DNA of 64,000 bases from Nitratidesulfovibrio sp. SRB-5 (GCF_019931275.1 NZ_JAIOTY010000003.1:186001-250000), one strand, 5' to 3'; counted from the stretch's first letter, positions 24,148-34,760 are shown. Numbers and translations: made by a program. Notes: generated by a model from the letters alone, not told the origin.

Positions 24148-25694
24148 TGGCGCAGCCTGTCCAGGCCCTGTTGCATGAGGTCGGCCTCCGTGTTGCGGCG
24201 TGGGTGGTACTTGTAGTCCGGGTTGGAACTGAAGTTGCGCAATTCCTTGATGGCCCCGTCCCAGTCGCCCTTGGTGGAATGATCCCAGAATTTGGGGAAT
24301 TTCTCCGTGCTGCCGTGCTGGTAGAGCACCGAGGTGATGGTAGCCTGCATTTCCTTGGGCAGTTCTTCGAACTTGCGGATGGTCTTGCCCTGGGCGTCGG
24401 TGTTATGTGGAGCGGTGTTATACTGCTGTTGTGCCGTTTCCTTGAAATGGATGGTCATCTTCTCGTTGAGGTGGCTGGCCTGTTCTGCGGTGAGCTTGAC
24501 ACCCTTGCCCTTTCCTTTGAGACTTTCCATTTCCTGTTTTGCCTGCGTGGCGTTTTTTCCAAGCAGCGGGGAAAGCTCGTTGATAACTTCTTCATCCACT
24601 CCGATTCCGCGCAACCCCTCCGCGCTCCACTGCCCCGTGTCGATGCCCGCCCCGATTGTGGCGCTGCTGTTGTCCATGGGCTTGCCGTCCTTCATGGGGA
24701 TGTAGGCGTACAGGACGTTGCCTTCCAGCTTTTGCAGCGTGTCCGCCGTGATCCGGTTGATGTCTTCCGGCTTGTCGGGGACGGCTAGAACGCCGTTGCC
24801 GCCCTTGCCGGGCGTTGCCGCATCGGGCGCGGCCCCCTTGCCGCCACCCGTGGGCGCGGGAGCCGGCTCGGCGGGCCGGGGTTGTTCCGGCACCTTCGGC
24901 TCCGTGAGCGGGCCGGGGCCTGCTCCTTCCAGAAAGGTGCGCGCGGCGCGTTGCAGCGGACCTTCCTGCGCGTTGCCCGTGCCGGGGCGGGTGGTCCGGC
25001 TGCCCGGTTGTTCCGCAGGCCCCGCACCGCCGGAGGCTCCGCCATCTGCCCCCGCAGGCGCAAAGCCGGACGCATCGCGCGCCCTGCCGTCGGCGGACAG
25101 CAGCTTGACGGGGTTCGGTACGGGCTGCTGGTCAGGCTTCCGGCGCTTGACCATAAGCTCGCGCCCTTCCTCCTTGTCCAGATCGAACGGCTTCGGTTCG
25201 CCCTCCCGACCCGGCGCACCGGGCTGACTGGGCTGATTGGGCTGACCGGGCATGTCCGGTTCGTGCCCCGCGATGCCTTCGTACCTGCCGTCGAGACCCT
25301 CCAGGGGCACGGGGCGGGTGTTGCGCCCATCCAGCGACGGCCCCAGCGGCTTGCCGTATACGGACATGCCGAGCCGCCTGGCGTCCAGTTCCAGCCCGCT
25401 GTCGCCTTGCTGCCGGGGAAAGCGCCAGAAATCGTCAAAGCGGTCGGGCCGGGCCTCCTCGAACATGTCGCGCAGAAAGCCCTGCCGCAGCGTGTCGGAT
25501 TCGTTGTCCGGCAGCTTGCTGCCTTTGTGCTCGAAGCCCCGGATGGAGCGCAGCCCGCCATCGAACAGCCGATACCACTCCTGCATGGTGGTGGCGCCCA
25601 TGGCCTGGCGCGAGGTGTCCCGAACCTGCCGGTACAGGCCGCGCCGCTTGTCGTCGTAGGATTCGCCGTTGCCTTGCAACCAGTTGTTCCACAT
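24144..25694 (-). CDS. Pesticin/T4-lysozyme-like muramidase with Pro-rich linker
   Basis: 516 residues. The C-terminal 190 or so resemble the catalytic domain of pesticin, a T4-lysozyme-like muramidase that cleaves peptidoglycan. A candidate triad is visible: Glu324 in QKLEGN, Thr346 and Asp352 in SSATIGAGIDTGQ. The Thr-to-Asp spacing of six, and 22 from Glu to Thr, is close to the pesticin triad as I recall it (E178, T201, D207). Residues 1-145 form a charged, mostly helical domain I do not recognise; 145-310 are Pro/Gly/Ala-rich linker including QPNQPSQPG. There is no signal peptide or membrane helix, so export by a secretion machine or lysis would be needed. I chose the second ATG (MWNNWLQ), six bases after GAGGA; the first overlaps that site. 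Confidence 0.8.
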   Translation of the reverse strand: MWNNWLQGNGESYDDKRRGLYRQVRDTSRQAMGATTMQEWYRLFDGGLRSIRGFEHKGSKLPDNESDTLRQGFLRDMFEEARPDRFDDFWRFPRQQGDSGLELDARRLGMSVYGKPLGPSLDGRNTRPVPLEGLDGRYEGIAGHEPDMPGQPNQPSQPGAPGREGEPKPFDLDKEEGRELMVKRRKPDQQPVPNPVKLLSADGRARDASGFAPAGADGGASGGAGPAEQPGSRTTRPGTGNAQEGPLQRAARTFLEGAGPGPLTEPKVPEQPRPAEPAPAPTGGGKGAAPDAATPGKGGNGVLAVPDKPEDINRITADTLQKLEGNVLYAYIPMKDGKPMDNSSATIGAGIDTGQWSAEGLRGIGVDEEVINELSPLLGKNATQAKQEMESLKGKGKGVKLTAEQASHLNEKMTIHFKETAQQQYNTAPHNTDAQGKTIRKFEELPKEMQATITSVLYQHGSTEKFPKFWDHSTKGDWDGAIKELRNFSSNPDYKYHPRRNTEADLMQQGLDRLRQ

Positions 25695-26024
25695 ATGCAT
25701 TCCTCTCTAGTGGGTGTCAACGCGGCTCGTCCGCTCCGGCCGGGTGTTCGGCTGGGTACACCCGGCCAATCCGGGCGGCGGCGCGCGCCAGTGCACCGGC
25801 AGGCTAGCGTACGGTTTTTCCGTGGCGCGGCCCGCAAGAGGGCGGGAAGGGGGTGGGAAGGCCGTCCGAAGGGGGCGTGGCCATGGCGTGGGCGAAGGAT
25901 TGGGCATGACAGTGCATGACGGTAGCGTAAGACAGCGCATGATCGTGCATGACAGGCAGTAGCCAAAGGCTCGTGCGTCCGTCTGTTGTGTTGCCCGTTG
26001 GCCGCGTTTGTCCTGCGCGCCAAC
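25695..26024. other. Intergenic region upstream of the muramidase operon
   Basis: No gene seen. Near 25908-25955 are short interspersed copies of GCATGAC(A/G)G/GTGCATGAC. The promoter of the muramidase operon is expected here, but I cannot single one out. Confidence 0.3.
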
Positions 26025-26060
26025 GCAAAATCCCCCGCCACGGAATATGGCGGGGGATTG
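26025..26060 (-). terminator. Rho-independent terminator, topA transcript
   Basis: On the minus strand: AATCCCCCGCCA, loop TATTCCG, TGGCGGGGGATTTT. It lies 254 bp after the topA stop, beyond the repeats at 26086-26275. Confidence 0.75.
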
Positions 26061-26085
26061 GAATGACAGTAGTTCAGATGGTTGC

Positions 26086-26275
26086 CCCATAAAGGGGTCA
26101 AGGGGGCGCGGCCCCCTTGCTCCAGCCGTTGGGCGAGCGCGCAAATCGACCCGAAGGGCGCAAAGCGTGCCCGTTGGCGAGCTTGCGAGCCGTACGATCA
26201 CCGTGCGCAACGCGCGAGTCCTGCGGATGGGGACAGCAGAGCTGCGGGGTGCGGGGCAGCGCCCCGTCTTCCTCA
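26086..26275. repeat. Family A repeat interrupted by a family B doublet (copy 3)
   Basis: The flanks AAGGGGTCAAGGGGGCGCGG ... CCCCCTTGC and CGGGGTGCGGGGCAGCGCCCC are the same as at 2354-2402, where they are joined directly. Here about 130 bp separates them. The extra piece contains, on the minus strand, AGCTCTGCTGTCCCCATCCG, then CGGCTCGCAAGCTCGCCAACGG and a second CTCGCCCAACGGCTG, that is, two family B halves in tandem. Confidence 0.8.
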
Positions 26276-26313
26276 AGGCGTCTTCCTGCTTCGTCCCGCA
26301 ATCGTCCCGCGGG

Positions 26314-28590
26314 CTATTCCTCGCCGCCGCCGTCCTCGTCCAGGTCGCGGGAGTACTTGCAGGTCTTTTCCGGGCAGGCGATGTGGCGGCCCCGGGCGCG
26401 GGTGTTCTTGATCACCAGCAGGGGCGAATTGCAGTCCGGGCAGGGGCCGGGCACGGGCCAGTCCCACAGGGCATAGTCGCACTTGGGGTAGGCGCTGCAC
26501 GAATAGAATATCTTGCCGCGCTTGGAGCTCTTTTCCACCAGCACGCCCTCGCAGCCTTCGCGGGGGCAGGGGATGCCGGTGGAGAAGGGCGCGGTATAGG
26601 TGCAGTCCGGGTATTTGGTGCAGGCGATGAACCGGCTGCCGGTGCGGGCCTTCTTCAGCACCAGGTCACCGCCGCATTGCGGACAGGTGCCCACCTTTTC
26701 CGGTTCCTCGCGCAGTTTCTGCTCGACCTGGATGTTGCCCTTTTCGTCGCGGGTGAAGTTCTTGGTGTTGCGGCAGGCCGGGTAGCCGGAGCAGGCCAGG
26801 AAGGTGCCCGCCTTGCCGAACTTGATGACCATGGGCTTGCCGCACAGTTCGCAGTCTATGCCGCTGGGCAGGCCGCCCTTCACGGTGTCCATGGCCTGGG
26901 CGGCGCGTTCCAGCACCGGGTTGAACCCGCCGGTGAAGTCTTCCAGCAGCTTCACCCAGTCCAGCTCGCCTTCGGCCACCTTGTCCAGCGAACCTTCCAT
27001 CTGCGCGGTGAAGTCCACGTCCATCAGGGTGGTGAAGTGTCCGGCCAGCAGGTCGCACACCACCGCGCCAAGGTCGGTGGGGGCGAAGTGCTTTTCCTCC
27101 AGCCGGGCGTAGTCGCGGTCGAGCAGGGTGGAAATGATGGCCGCGTAGGTGGACGGGCGGCCTATGCCGCGCTCTTCCAGTTCGCGCACCAAGGAAGCTT
27201 CGGTGTAGCGGGCCGGGGGCTGGGTGAACTTCTGTTCCTTTTCCACGGAAAGGGCGGTCAGTTCCTCGCCCACGGAAAGCTTGGGCAGGTCGCCTTCGGC
27301 CACTTCCTCGCCGTCCTGCGCCTCCTTTTGGGGCGACGCGGCCAGAAAGCCGGGGAACAGCAGCCGTTCGCCCTTGGCGCGCCATTCGACGGGGCCGCAG
27401 GCAATGGTCACCGTGGTGTCGTGAAAGCGCGCCGCCGCCATCTGCGAGGCGACGAAGCGCTGCCACACCAGCCGGTACAGCTGGAACTGGTCCGGCGGCA
27501 GCAGGTGGCGCACCGAATCCGGCGTAACGCTCACGTCAACGGGCCGGATGGCTTCGTGCGCGTCCTGCGCGCCGCCCTTGGTCTTGAACTGGCGGGCCTT
27601 GGCGGGCAGGTGGTCGCCCCCCCAGGTGGCGGCGATGAACTCGCGCGCGGCGTCGCGGGCCTCGTCCGCAATGCGCACGGAGTCGGTACGCATGTAGGTG
27701 ATCAGGGCCACGGTGCCCGCCTCGCCCAGTTCCACGCCTTCGTACAGGCGCTGGGCGATGTTCATGGTGCGCTTGGCCGAATACCCCAGCCGCTGGCTGG
27801 CCGACTGTTGCAGCGTGGAGGTGATGAACGGGGGCTGCGGCTGGCGCTGGCGTTCCTTTTCGTCGATGCCGGTAATCACGAAGGGCTGGCCCTGCATGGA
27901 GGCTTCCACGGCGGCGGCGTCCGCCGCGCTGCCGATGGCGGGCTTCTTGCCGTGCAGCTTGTGCAGGTCGGCCCGGAAGGGAGGCGGGGTGGCCCCGGCC
28001 AGGCGCGCGCGGAACAGCCAGTATTCTTCCGGGTTGAAGGCGCGACGCTCGGTCTCGCGGTCCACTATCAGACGCAGGGCCACGGACTGCACGCGCCCGG
28101 CGGAAATGCCGCGCTTCACCTTCTTCCACAGCAGGGGGGAAAGCTTGTAGCCCACCAGACGGTCCAGCACGCGGCGGGCCTGCTGGGCGTCGAACAGGTT
28201 GCGGTTCAGTTCGCGCGGGTTTTCCAGCGCTTCCTTTACCGCGCGGGCGGTGATTTCGTTGAACTGGATGCGCTGGATGTTGGTGTTCTTGTCGCGGATC
28301 AGTTCCGCCACGTGCCAGGCAATGGCCTCGCCCTCGCGGTCGGGGTCGGGCGCCAGGTACACGTTGTCGGCCTTGGCGGCGGCTTCCTTGAGGGCGGAAA
28401 CCACCTTCTGCTTGCCGTCGATGACCTGGTAGCGGGGGGCAAAGCCGTTGGCCTCGTCGACGCCCAGTTCGCTGGTGGGCAGGTCGCGCACGTGGCCCAC
28501 GCTGGCATGCACGGCGTAATTGCCGCCAAGGAATTTCTTGATGGTCTTCACCTTGGCGGGGGATTCGACGATGATAAGGTCCTTGCCCAT
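26314..28590 (-). CDS. topA: DNA topoisomerase I (type IA)
   Basis: Relaxes negative supercoils by cutting one strand. The 758 residues start with the TOPRIM segment KDLIIVESPAKVKTIKKFLG and the acidic APDPDREGEAIAWH. The catalytic tyrosine is in ALITYMRTDS. GISAGRVQSVALRLIVDRE is typical of the family. The C-terminus carries four zinc ribbons, each beginning CxxC or CxxxxC and ending with a C-containing YP-C or related motif (for example CPQCGGDLVLKKARTGSRF). AAGGAA precedes the ATG. Together with gyrAB this places both supercoiling activities within 30 kb. Confidence 0.97.
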   Translation of the reverse strand: MGKDLIIVESPAKVKTIKKFLGGNYAVHASVGHVRDLPTSELGVDEANGFAPRYQVIDGKQKVVSALKEAAAKADNVYLAPDPDREGEAIAWHVAELIRDKNTNIQRIQFNEITARAVKEALENPRELNRNLFDAQQARRVLDRLVGYKLSPLLWKKVKRGISAGRVQSVALRLIVDRETERRAFNPEEYWLFRARLAGATPPPFRADLHKLHGKKPAIGSAADAAAVEASMQGQPFVITGIDEKERQRQPQPPFITSTLQQSASQRLGYSAKRTMNIAQRLYEGVELGEAGTVALITYMRTDSVRIADEARDAAREFIAATWGGDHLPAKARQFKTKGGAQDAHEAIRPVDVSVTPDSVRHLLPPDQFQLYRLVWQRFVASQMAAARFHDTTVTIACGPVEWRAKGERLLFPGFLAASPQKEAQDGEEVAEGDLPKLSVGEELTALSVEKEQKFTQPPARYTEASLVRELEERGIGRPSTYAAIISTLLDRDYARLEEKHFAPTDLGAVVCDLLAGHFTTLMDVDFTAQMEGSLDKVAEGELDWVKLLEDFTGGFNPVLERAAQAMDTVKGGLPSGIDCELCGKPMVIKFGKAGTFLACSGYPACRNTKNFTRDEKGNIQVEQKLREEPEKVGTCPQCGGDLVLKKARTGSRFIACTKYPDCTYTAPFSTGIPCPREGCEGVLVEKSSKRGKIFYSCSAYPKCDYALWDWPVPGPCPDCNSPLLVIKNTRARGRHIACPEKTCKYSRDLDEDGGGEE

Positions 28591-28773
28591 GACTGTTCCT
28601 TTCCGGGAAAATACGCTATTGGGGGCGCGTTTCCGGCAGGGAGCCGGAAGCCCTGCCGCAGGGGGCCGCGTTCGGCCCCGTCAGGTAGGGGAAAATACGG
28701 CAATCGACGATTCCGTCAAGCCGCGCGGGTTCGCCCCGCAGCGGCGGACAGCGGGTTCACGGGGTGGAACCAC

Positions 28774-29736
28774 ATGCAATCGTTCGTCAATACCAGCGAT
28801 ATGAACAGGGATGCGGCCCGGAACCCGCACGGCGCCGCGCGCGGCGTCATCCGCATGGCGGCCCTTGCGCTGTGCGTGCTGCTGCTGGGCCTGGCCGGGT
28901 GCGCCAAGGCCCCCTATACCGGGCGCAGCCAGCTGATCATGTACTCCGAGGCGGATGAGACCAAGATGGGCCTGGCCGCCATGCAGCAGGTGCTGAAGAA
29001 GGAGAGGGAGGTCACCGGCACGCCGGAATCCGCCCGCGTGGAGCGGGTGGGCCGACGCATTGCCGCCGTGGCCGAACGCCCCCAGTACCGCTGGGAATTC
29101 CACACCATAGAAAAGGACGCGGTCAACGCCTTCTGCCTGCCCGGCGGCAAGGTGGCCGTGTACACCGGCCTGCTGAACCTTGCCGATACCGACGCCGAGC
29201 TTGCCGCCGTGGTGGGGCACGAGGTGGCCCACGCCCTGGCCCGGCACAGCAACGAGAAGATGAGCCGGGCGCGCATGGTGCAGGTGGGCCAACTGGCCGC
29301 CATGGTGGGCGTGGCCGCGGCCAGCGGCTCGTCGCAGGCGGCCCAGGCCGTGGGCGACGGCTACGCCGGGGCCATGAACATGGCCGTCATGCTGCCCAAC
29401 AGCCGCGAAATGGAATACGAGGCCGACCACATCGGACTGCTGCTCATGGCCAAGGCCGGGTACGACCCGCACGCGGCCATCGAATTCTGGCAGAAGATGC
29501 TCAAACAGGCGGGCGGCAAGGGCAAGTCGGACTTCATGTCCACCCACCCCACCGAGGCCAAGCGTATCGACGCGCTGCGGGCCATGCTGCCCGAGGCCAT
29601 GCGCTACTACCGCCCGCGCGACGACGGCGGTTCCGGCGGCAGTTCCGGGGGAAGCGCCGGGGGCAATGCGGGCGGCAAGGGTGCCGGTGCCGCCGGTTCC
29701 GCCGGTGCCGGTGATACGGCCCCTGCCGGAAAGTAG
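28774..29736 (+). CDS. M48 family metalloprotease, lipoprotein
   Basis: Predicted zinc protease anchored by lipid in the envelope, 320 residues. A hydrophobic stretch ends in the lipobox LAGC (ALCVLLLGLAGC). The zinc motif is HEVAH in AAVVGHEVAHALARHSNEK, and the third ligand lies in EMEYEADHIGLLLM. This is the BepA/LoiP-like group of periplasmic proteases acting on outer-membrane proteins; the specific role is inference. The C-terminus is a Gly/Ser/Ala tail of about 35 residues (GGSGGSSGGSAGG). The start at 28774 has only a weak GGGTGG; 28801 or 28855 are possible alternatives. Confidence 0.9.
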   Translation: MQSFVNTSDMNRDAARNPHGAARGVIRMAALALCVLLLGLAGCAKAPYTGRSQLIMYSEADETKMGLAAMQQVLKKEREVTGTPESARVERVGRRIAAVAERPQYRWEFHTIEKDAVNAFCLPGGKVAVYTGLLNLADTDAELAAVVGHEVAHALARHSNEKMSRARMVQVGQLAAMVGVAAASGSSQAAQAVGDGYAGAMNMAVMLPNSREMEYEADHIGLLLMAKAGYDPHAAIEFWQKMLKQAGGKGKSDFMSTHPTEAKRIDALRAMLPEAMRYYRPRDDGGSGGSSGGSAGGNAGGKGAGAAGSAGAGDTAPAGK

Positions 29737-29783
29737 CCGGGCCCCGCCTTTCTCGTCGTCCTTCCCGACAGTGTTCATTTTCA

Positions 29784-29813
29784 GAGGCCCCGCGCATGTG
29801 CGCGGGGCCTTTC
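29784..29813 (+). terminator. Strong rho-independent terminator of the M48 gene
   Basis: AGGCCCCGCGCA, two-base loop, TGCGCGGGGCCT then TT. The rest of the 29737-30196 gap has no gene that I can support. Confidence 0.88.
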
Positions 29814-30196
29814 GCATGCCGTGCGCACGGAGTGGATGCCATGGCCCGGCGATCCGCCGCCCGACCACACCTGTGCCCACCCCCGATCACGCCGATCACG
29901 CCGACCACGCCCGGCCACCCTTCACTGTGGGCAGTATTCCGGCGCATCATTCCGGCCACGCCAGCCCGCTTCCGCCGCACGGCCTGCCCCAACCGGCGAG
30001 CCCTGCGCCGCGCGGCTTCCGGGCAGCCGTCGGCGGCTTGACGCAGCCCTCGCCCCCGCCGCCCGCCCGGCGCTGCGGGACGCCCGCCGCGCGCCCGCAA
30101 CCTGCCGTCATGCAAGGCAGAGTGACCATGCTGGCATTCCCCTTGCTTTGCCTTTCTCGCCGCCACTCCGTTCCCCCGGCGGCAGGAGGATTGCGC

Positions 30197-31507
<1,311 letters not shown>

Positions 31508-31775
31508 CGCGGCAGGTTCCGGCACTGCCAGCCGGACTGTCTGCCGGATTGTCTGACAGACCGTCCGCAGACGGCCTGCGGCCAGTGGGTCGCGCTGGCC
31601 GGTCGGGCAGGGTTGCCCGTGCTCTTCGCCCGGGCCGTTTCGCCGGTCCGGTGCCACCCGCCACGCCCTCGTCCCCCCCCAAAAAGCATACAGTCCGCAT
31701 CGTTGCGCGCCATCCGCCGATTCCCGGCACCAGTCCGGGTGTCGGTCTTTTGGCGCGCCCGATCTGTTCCGCGTG

Positions 31776-31796
31776 CGCCCGTTCGGGGCGGTTTTT
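31776..31796 (+). terminator. Possible terminator, 270 bp after the VgrG3-like gene
   Basis: CGCCC, loop GTTCG, GGGCG followed by GTTTTT. The remainder of 31508-31917 shows no gene. Confidence 0.4.
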
Positions 31797-31917
31797 CCTT
31801 CACGGTTTGCAACATTTCGTCGGCCTGTCTGCATGGGGAACAGGCCGGATTTTCGGTGTTCTTTCATCCGCTCGACACCCGGCGGCGCGGTTTTTCCTGC
31901 CCTGTCGCGCCGGGCGG

Positions 31918-31976
31918 TTGACACCGTGGCGTCTCCCGCATACTCTGCACATATGAACACGTGTTCATATGTGCAG
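31918..31976 (+). promoter_or_regulatory. Sigma70-type promoter overlapped by an ArsR/SmtB-type operator
   Basis: TTGACA (31918-31923) and TACTCT (31941-31946) are separated by exactly 17 bp. A perfect 32-bp palindrome spans 31945-31976; its half site is CTGCACATATGAACAC. The core ATGAACA-CG-TGTTCAT matches the 12-2-12 site bound by zinc- or cadmium-sensing ArsR family repressors. A repressor bound here would cover the -10 element and transcription start, so the ATPase gene should be induced by metal. Confidence 0.85.
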
Positions 31977-32038
31977 ACAGAATCGATGGCTGGCCGACAC
32001 GCAAACGCGCCCCGCCATTTTCCTACGGAGATACGCCC

Positions 32039-34576
32039 ATGACCGCCTTTCGCATCGAGGAAATGGACTGCGCCAACGAAGTGACCGTCCTGCGGCACGC
32101 GCTGACCCCGCTGGTGGGCAACCCCGACCGGCTGGAATTCGACGTGCTGTCCCGCCGCATGCGCGTGGACATGGACGGACTGGACCTGCGCCCCGACGAC
32201 GTGGTGGCCGCCGTGGCCCGCACCGGCATGCGCGCCGCGCCCGAAGCGGCAGGCAGGCCCGGCGTGGTGCTGGGCCCGCTGCCGTCGGCCAGCCACGCCT
32301 GCACGGACGGATGTTGCCAGCCCCATCCGGCCCATCCGGCCCATCCGGCCCATCCGGCCCATCAGGCAGGCCCCGTTGGCCAGGCAGGGCATGACCATGG
32401 CGGCCATGGTCATGACGGCTGCTGCGGTTCCGCTCATGCCCCTGTTCATGCCCCTGCGTCTGCCTCCGCGCATGCGCATGCCATGGCCCCCCGTCCCGCG
32501 CAGATTCCGGCCCTGGCCGGGTGCTCGTGCTGCGGCGGCGCGTGCGATGTTCCCGTCCCCGGCGACGCGCCTTCCGGCCTGCTGTCCCTGTTGCCGACCG
32601 GCCTGACCGCGTTGTGGCAACGCCAGTCCTCGCTGCTGCTGTGCATCCTGAGCGGCGTGGCCCTTGTGGCGGGCATTGGCGTGGAATGGGCGCGCACCGG
32701 TTCCCTGCTGGAAGTGTTCGCGGAATCGGGCGTGCCCCATGCGGCCACGCTGGTCCTGTGGCTGGCGGCGGCGATGGCGGGCGCCTGGCGGGTGTTGCCG
32801 CGCGCGGTGCATGCCGTGCGCAGCCTGCGCCCCGACATGAACCTGCTGATGGTCACGGCGGTCATCGGCGCGGCGGCCATCGGCCAGTTCTTCGAGGGCG
32901 CCTCTGTGGCGTTCCTGTTCGCCGTGGCCAACCAGCTGGAATCGTGGAGCGTGGACCGGGCGCGCTCGGCCATTGCCGCGCTACTGGACATTTCGCCCTC
33001 GCGGGCCTTGCTGCTGTCGCTTCCGGGTGATGTTGGGGGTGGTCTTCCCGGCACCCCCGTGGAGACCGCCGTGGAAAACGTGCCCGTGGGTTCGCGCATT
33101 CTCATCCGCGCGGGTGACCGCGTGCCCCTGGACGGCACGGTGGCGGCGGGCAGCTCGGACATCGACCAGTCGCCCATCACCGGCGAATCCATGCCCGTGC
33201 CCAAGCGGGCGGGCGAGCCGGTCTACGCGGGCACCATCAACGGCGGCGGCGTGCTGGAGGTGCTGACCACCCGCGCCGCGTCGGACACCACCCTCGCGCG
33301 CATCCTGCACATGGTGGAGGCGGCCCAGTCGCGCCGCGCCCGCGCCGTGCAGTGGGTGGACCGCTTCGCCGCCGTGTACACCCCGGCCATGCTGGCCGTG
33401 GCCGCGCTGGTGGCCGTGGTGCCGCCGCTGTTCTTCGGCGGGGCATGGTCGGCCTGGGTGTACGAGGCGCTGGTGGTGCTGGTCATCGCCTGCCCGTGCG
33501 CGCTGGTCATTTCCACGCCCGTGTCCATCGTGGCCGGGCTGACCAGCGCGGCCCGCAACGGCGTGCTGGTCAAGGGCGGCTCGTTTCTCGAACTGCCCGC
33601 CAGCCTCACCGCCGTGGCCTTCGACAAGACCGGCACCCTGACCCTGGGCCGCCCCCGCGTGGCCCGCGTGCTGCCCGTGGACGGCCACCCGCAGGTGCGG
33701 GACGCGGCATCCGCATTGCGCATTGCCGCCGCGCTGGAAGGGCCCAGCAGCCACCCCCTGGCCCGCGCCATCGTGCAGCATGCCCGGCAGGTGCCGGGGG
33801 CCGGGCTGGATGATGGCGCCACGGCCAGCGAGCATCGCACCCTGCCCGGTCTGGGGGCCGAGGGCGTGGTGGACGGCGCGCGCTGGCGCATCGGCAACCG
33901 CCGCTTCTTCGCACAGGACGGGCCGTCGCACGGGCCGTCCGGCGGCGCGGAGAGCATCGGCACGGACGACGCCGACGCCGGGTCTTCCGTGCTGCTGTGG
34001 AACGATGCGGGCCTTGCCGCCGTCATGGAACTGGAAGACGACCTGCGCCCCGACGCCCGCGCCGTGCTGGACGATCTGCGCGCCGCCGGGCTGCACCGGA
34101 TGGTCATGCTGACCGGCGACAACGCCGCCACCGCCGCCCGCGTGGCCGCCGCCTGCGGCGTGACCGACATCCGGGCCGACCTTCTGCCCGCCGACAAGAC
34201 CGCCGCCGTGGCCGCGCTGGTGGCCGAAGGCGAACGGGTGGCCATGGTGGGCGACGGCGTCAACGACGCGCCCGCGCTGGCCACCGCGCACCTTGGCATC
34301 GCCATGGGCGGTATCGGCAGCGACGCGGCCATCGAAACCGCCGACATCACCCTGATGTCCGACGACCTCGGCAAGCTGCCGTGGCTGGTGCGCCATTCGC
34401 GCCGCACGCTGGGCGTCATCCGGCAGAACATCGGCTTTGCCCTGGGGCTTAAGGCGCTGTTTCTGGGGCTTGCCGTGTTTCAGGTGGCCAGCCTGTGGAT
34501 GGCCATCGTGGCCGACATCGGCGGCTCGTTCCTGGTGATCATGAACGGCCTGCGCCTGCTGCGCCCCAAGGCGTAG
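32039..34576 (+). CDS. P1B-type heavy-metal ATPase (zinc/cadmium/lead type)
   Basis: Exports soft divalent metals from the cytoplasm using ATP, 845 residues. The N-terminal ferredoxin-like HMA domain has the MDCxxE form (EEMDCANEV). A metal-binding linker of about 90 residues follows, with HPAHPAHPAHPAH, HDHGGHGHDGCC and CSCCGGAC. The core shows PITGESMPVP (actuator), CPCALVISTPVS in the transport helix (the CPC of Zn/Cd/Pb and Cu pumps), DKTGTLTLG with the phosphorylated Asp, and MVGDGVNDAPALA. The His-rich linker and the upstream ArsR-type operator favour zinc/cadmium. CGGAG lies nine bases before the ATG. No metal repressor gene is adjacent. Confidence 0.95.
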   Translation: MTAFRIEEMDCANEVTVLRHALTPLVGNPDRLEFDVLSRRMRVDMDGLDLRPDDVVAAVARTGMRAAPEAAGRPGVVLGPLPSASHACTDGCCQPHPAHPAHPAHPAHQAGPVGQAGHDHGGHGHDGCCGSAHAPVHAPASASAHAHAMAPRPAQIPALAGCSCCGGACDVPVPGDAPSGLLSLLPTGLTALWQRQSSLLLCILSGVALVAGIGVEWARTGSLLEVFAESGVPHAATLVLWLAAAMAGAWRVLPRAVHAVRSLRPDMNLLMVTAVIGAAAIGQFFEGASVAFLFAVANQLESWSVDRARSAIAALLDISPSRALLLSLPGDVGGGLPGTPVETAVENVPVGSRILIRAGDRVPLDGTVAAGSSDIDQSPITGESMPVPKRAGEPVYAGTINGGGVLEVLTTRAASDTTLARILHMVEAAQSRRARAVQWVDRFAAVYTPAMLAVAALVAVVPPLFFGGAWSAWVYEALVVLVIACPCALVISTPVSIVAGLTSAARNGVLVKGGSFLELPASLTAVAFDKTGTLTLGRPRVARVLPVDGHPQVRDAASALRIAAALEGPSSHPLARAIVQHARQVPGAGLDDGATASEHRTLPGLGAEGVVDGARWRIGNRRFFAQDGPSHGPSGGAESIGTDDADAGSSVLLWNDAGLAAVMELEDDLRPDARAVLDDLRAAGLHRMVMLTGDNAATAARVAAACGVTDIRADLLPADKTAAVAALVAEGERVAMVGDGVNDAPALATAHLGIAMGGIGSDAAIETADITLMSDDLGKLPWLVRHSRRTLGVIRQNIGFALGLKALFLGLAVFQVASLWMAIVADIGGSFLVIMNGLRLLRPKA

Positions 34577-34605
34577 GGGGGGGCTGCCGACAACCCCAAA
34601 ATCTT

Positions 34606-34702
34606 CCGGGGGAGGGACCCTTTTGCGCGCTGCGGTCGCCATCCGTAAGATTCGCGTTTCACGCTCATCTAACGGCTGTCGCAAAAGGGTCTCCTCCCCC
34701 GG
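34606..34702 (+). repeat. Family B element (copy 4) capped by a long stem
   Basis: The core GCGGTCGCCATCCGTAAGAT ... CTAACGGCTGTCG (34626-34688) is enclosed by CCGGGGGAGGGACCCTTTTG and its inverted copy CAAAAGGGTCTCCTCCCCCG. The hairpin could act as a transcript end for the ATPase gene. Confidence 0.75.
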
Positions 34703-34708
34703 ACCCCC

Positions 34709-34760
34709 GCTCTGCTGTCTTTATCCGTAATGCTTGAAGACTCGCATAACGGCTAAAGCT
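34709..34760 (+). repeat. Family B element, copy 5 (diverged)
   Basis: GCTCTGCTGTCTTTATCCGT ... GACTCGCATAACGGCTAAAGC. The CTCTGCTGTC opening is shared with copies 1 and 3. Confidence 0.65.
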
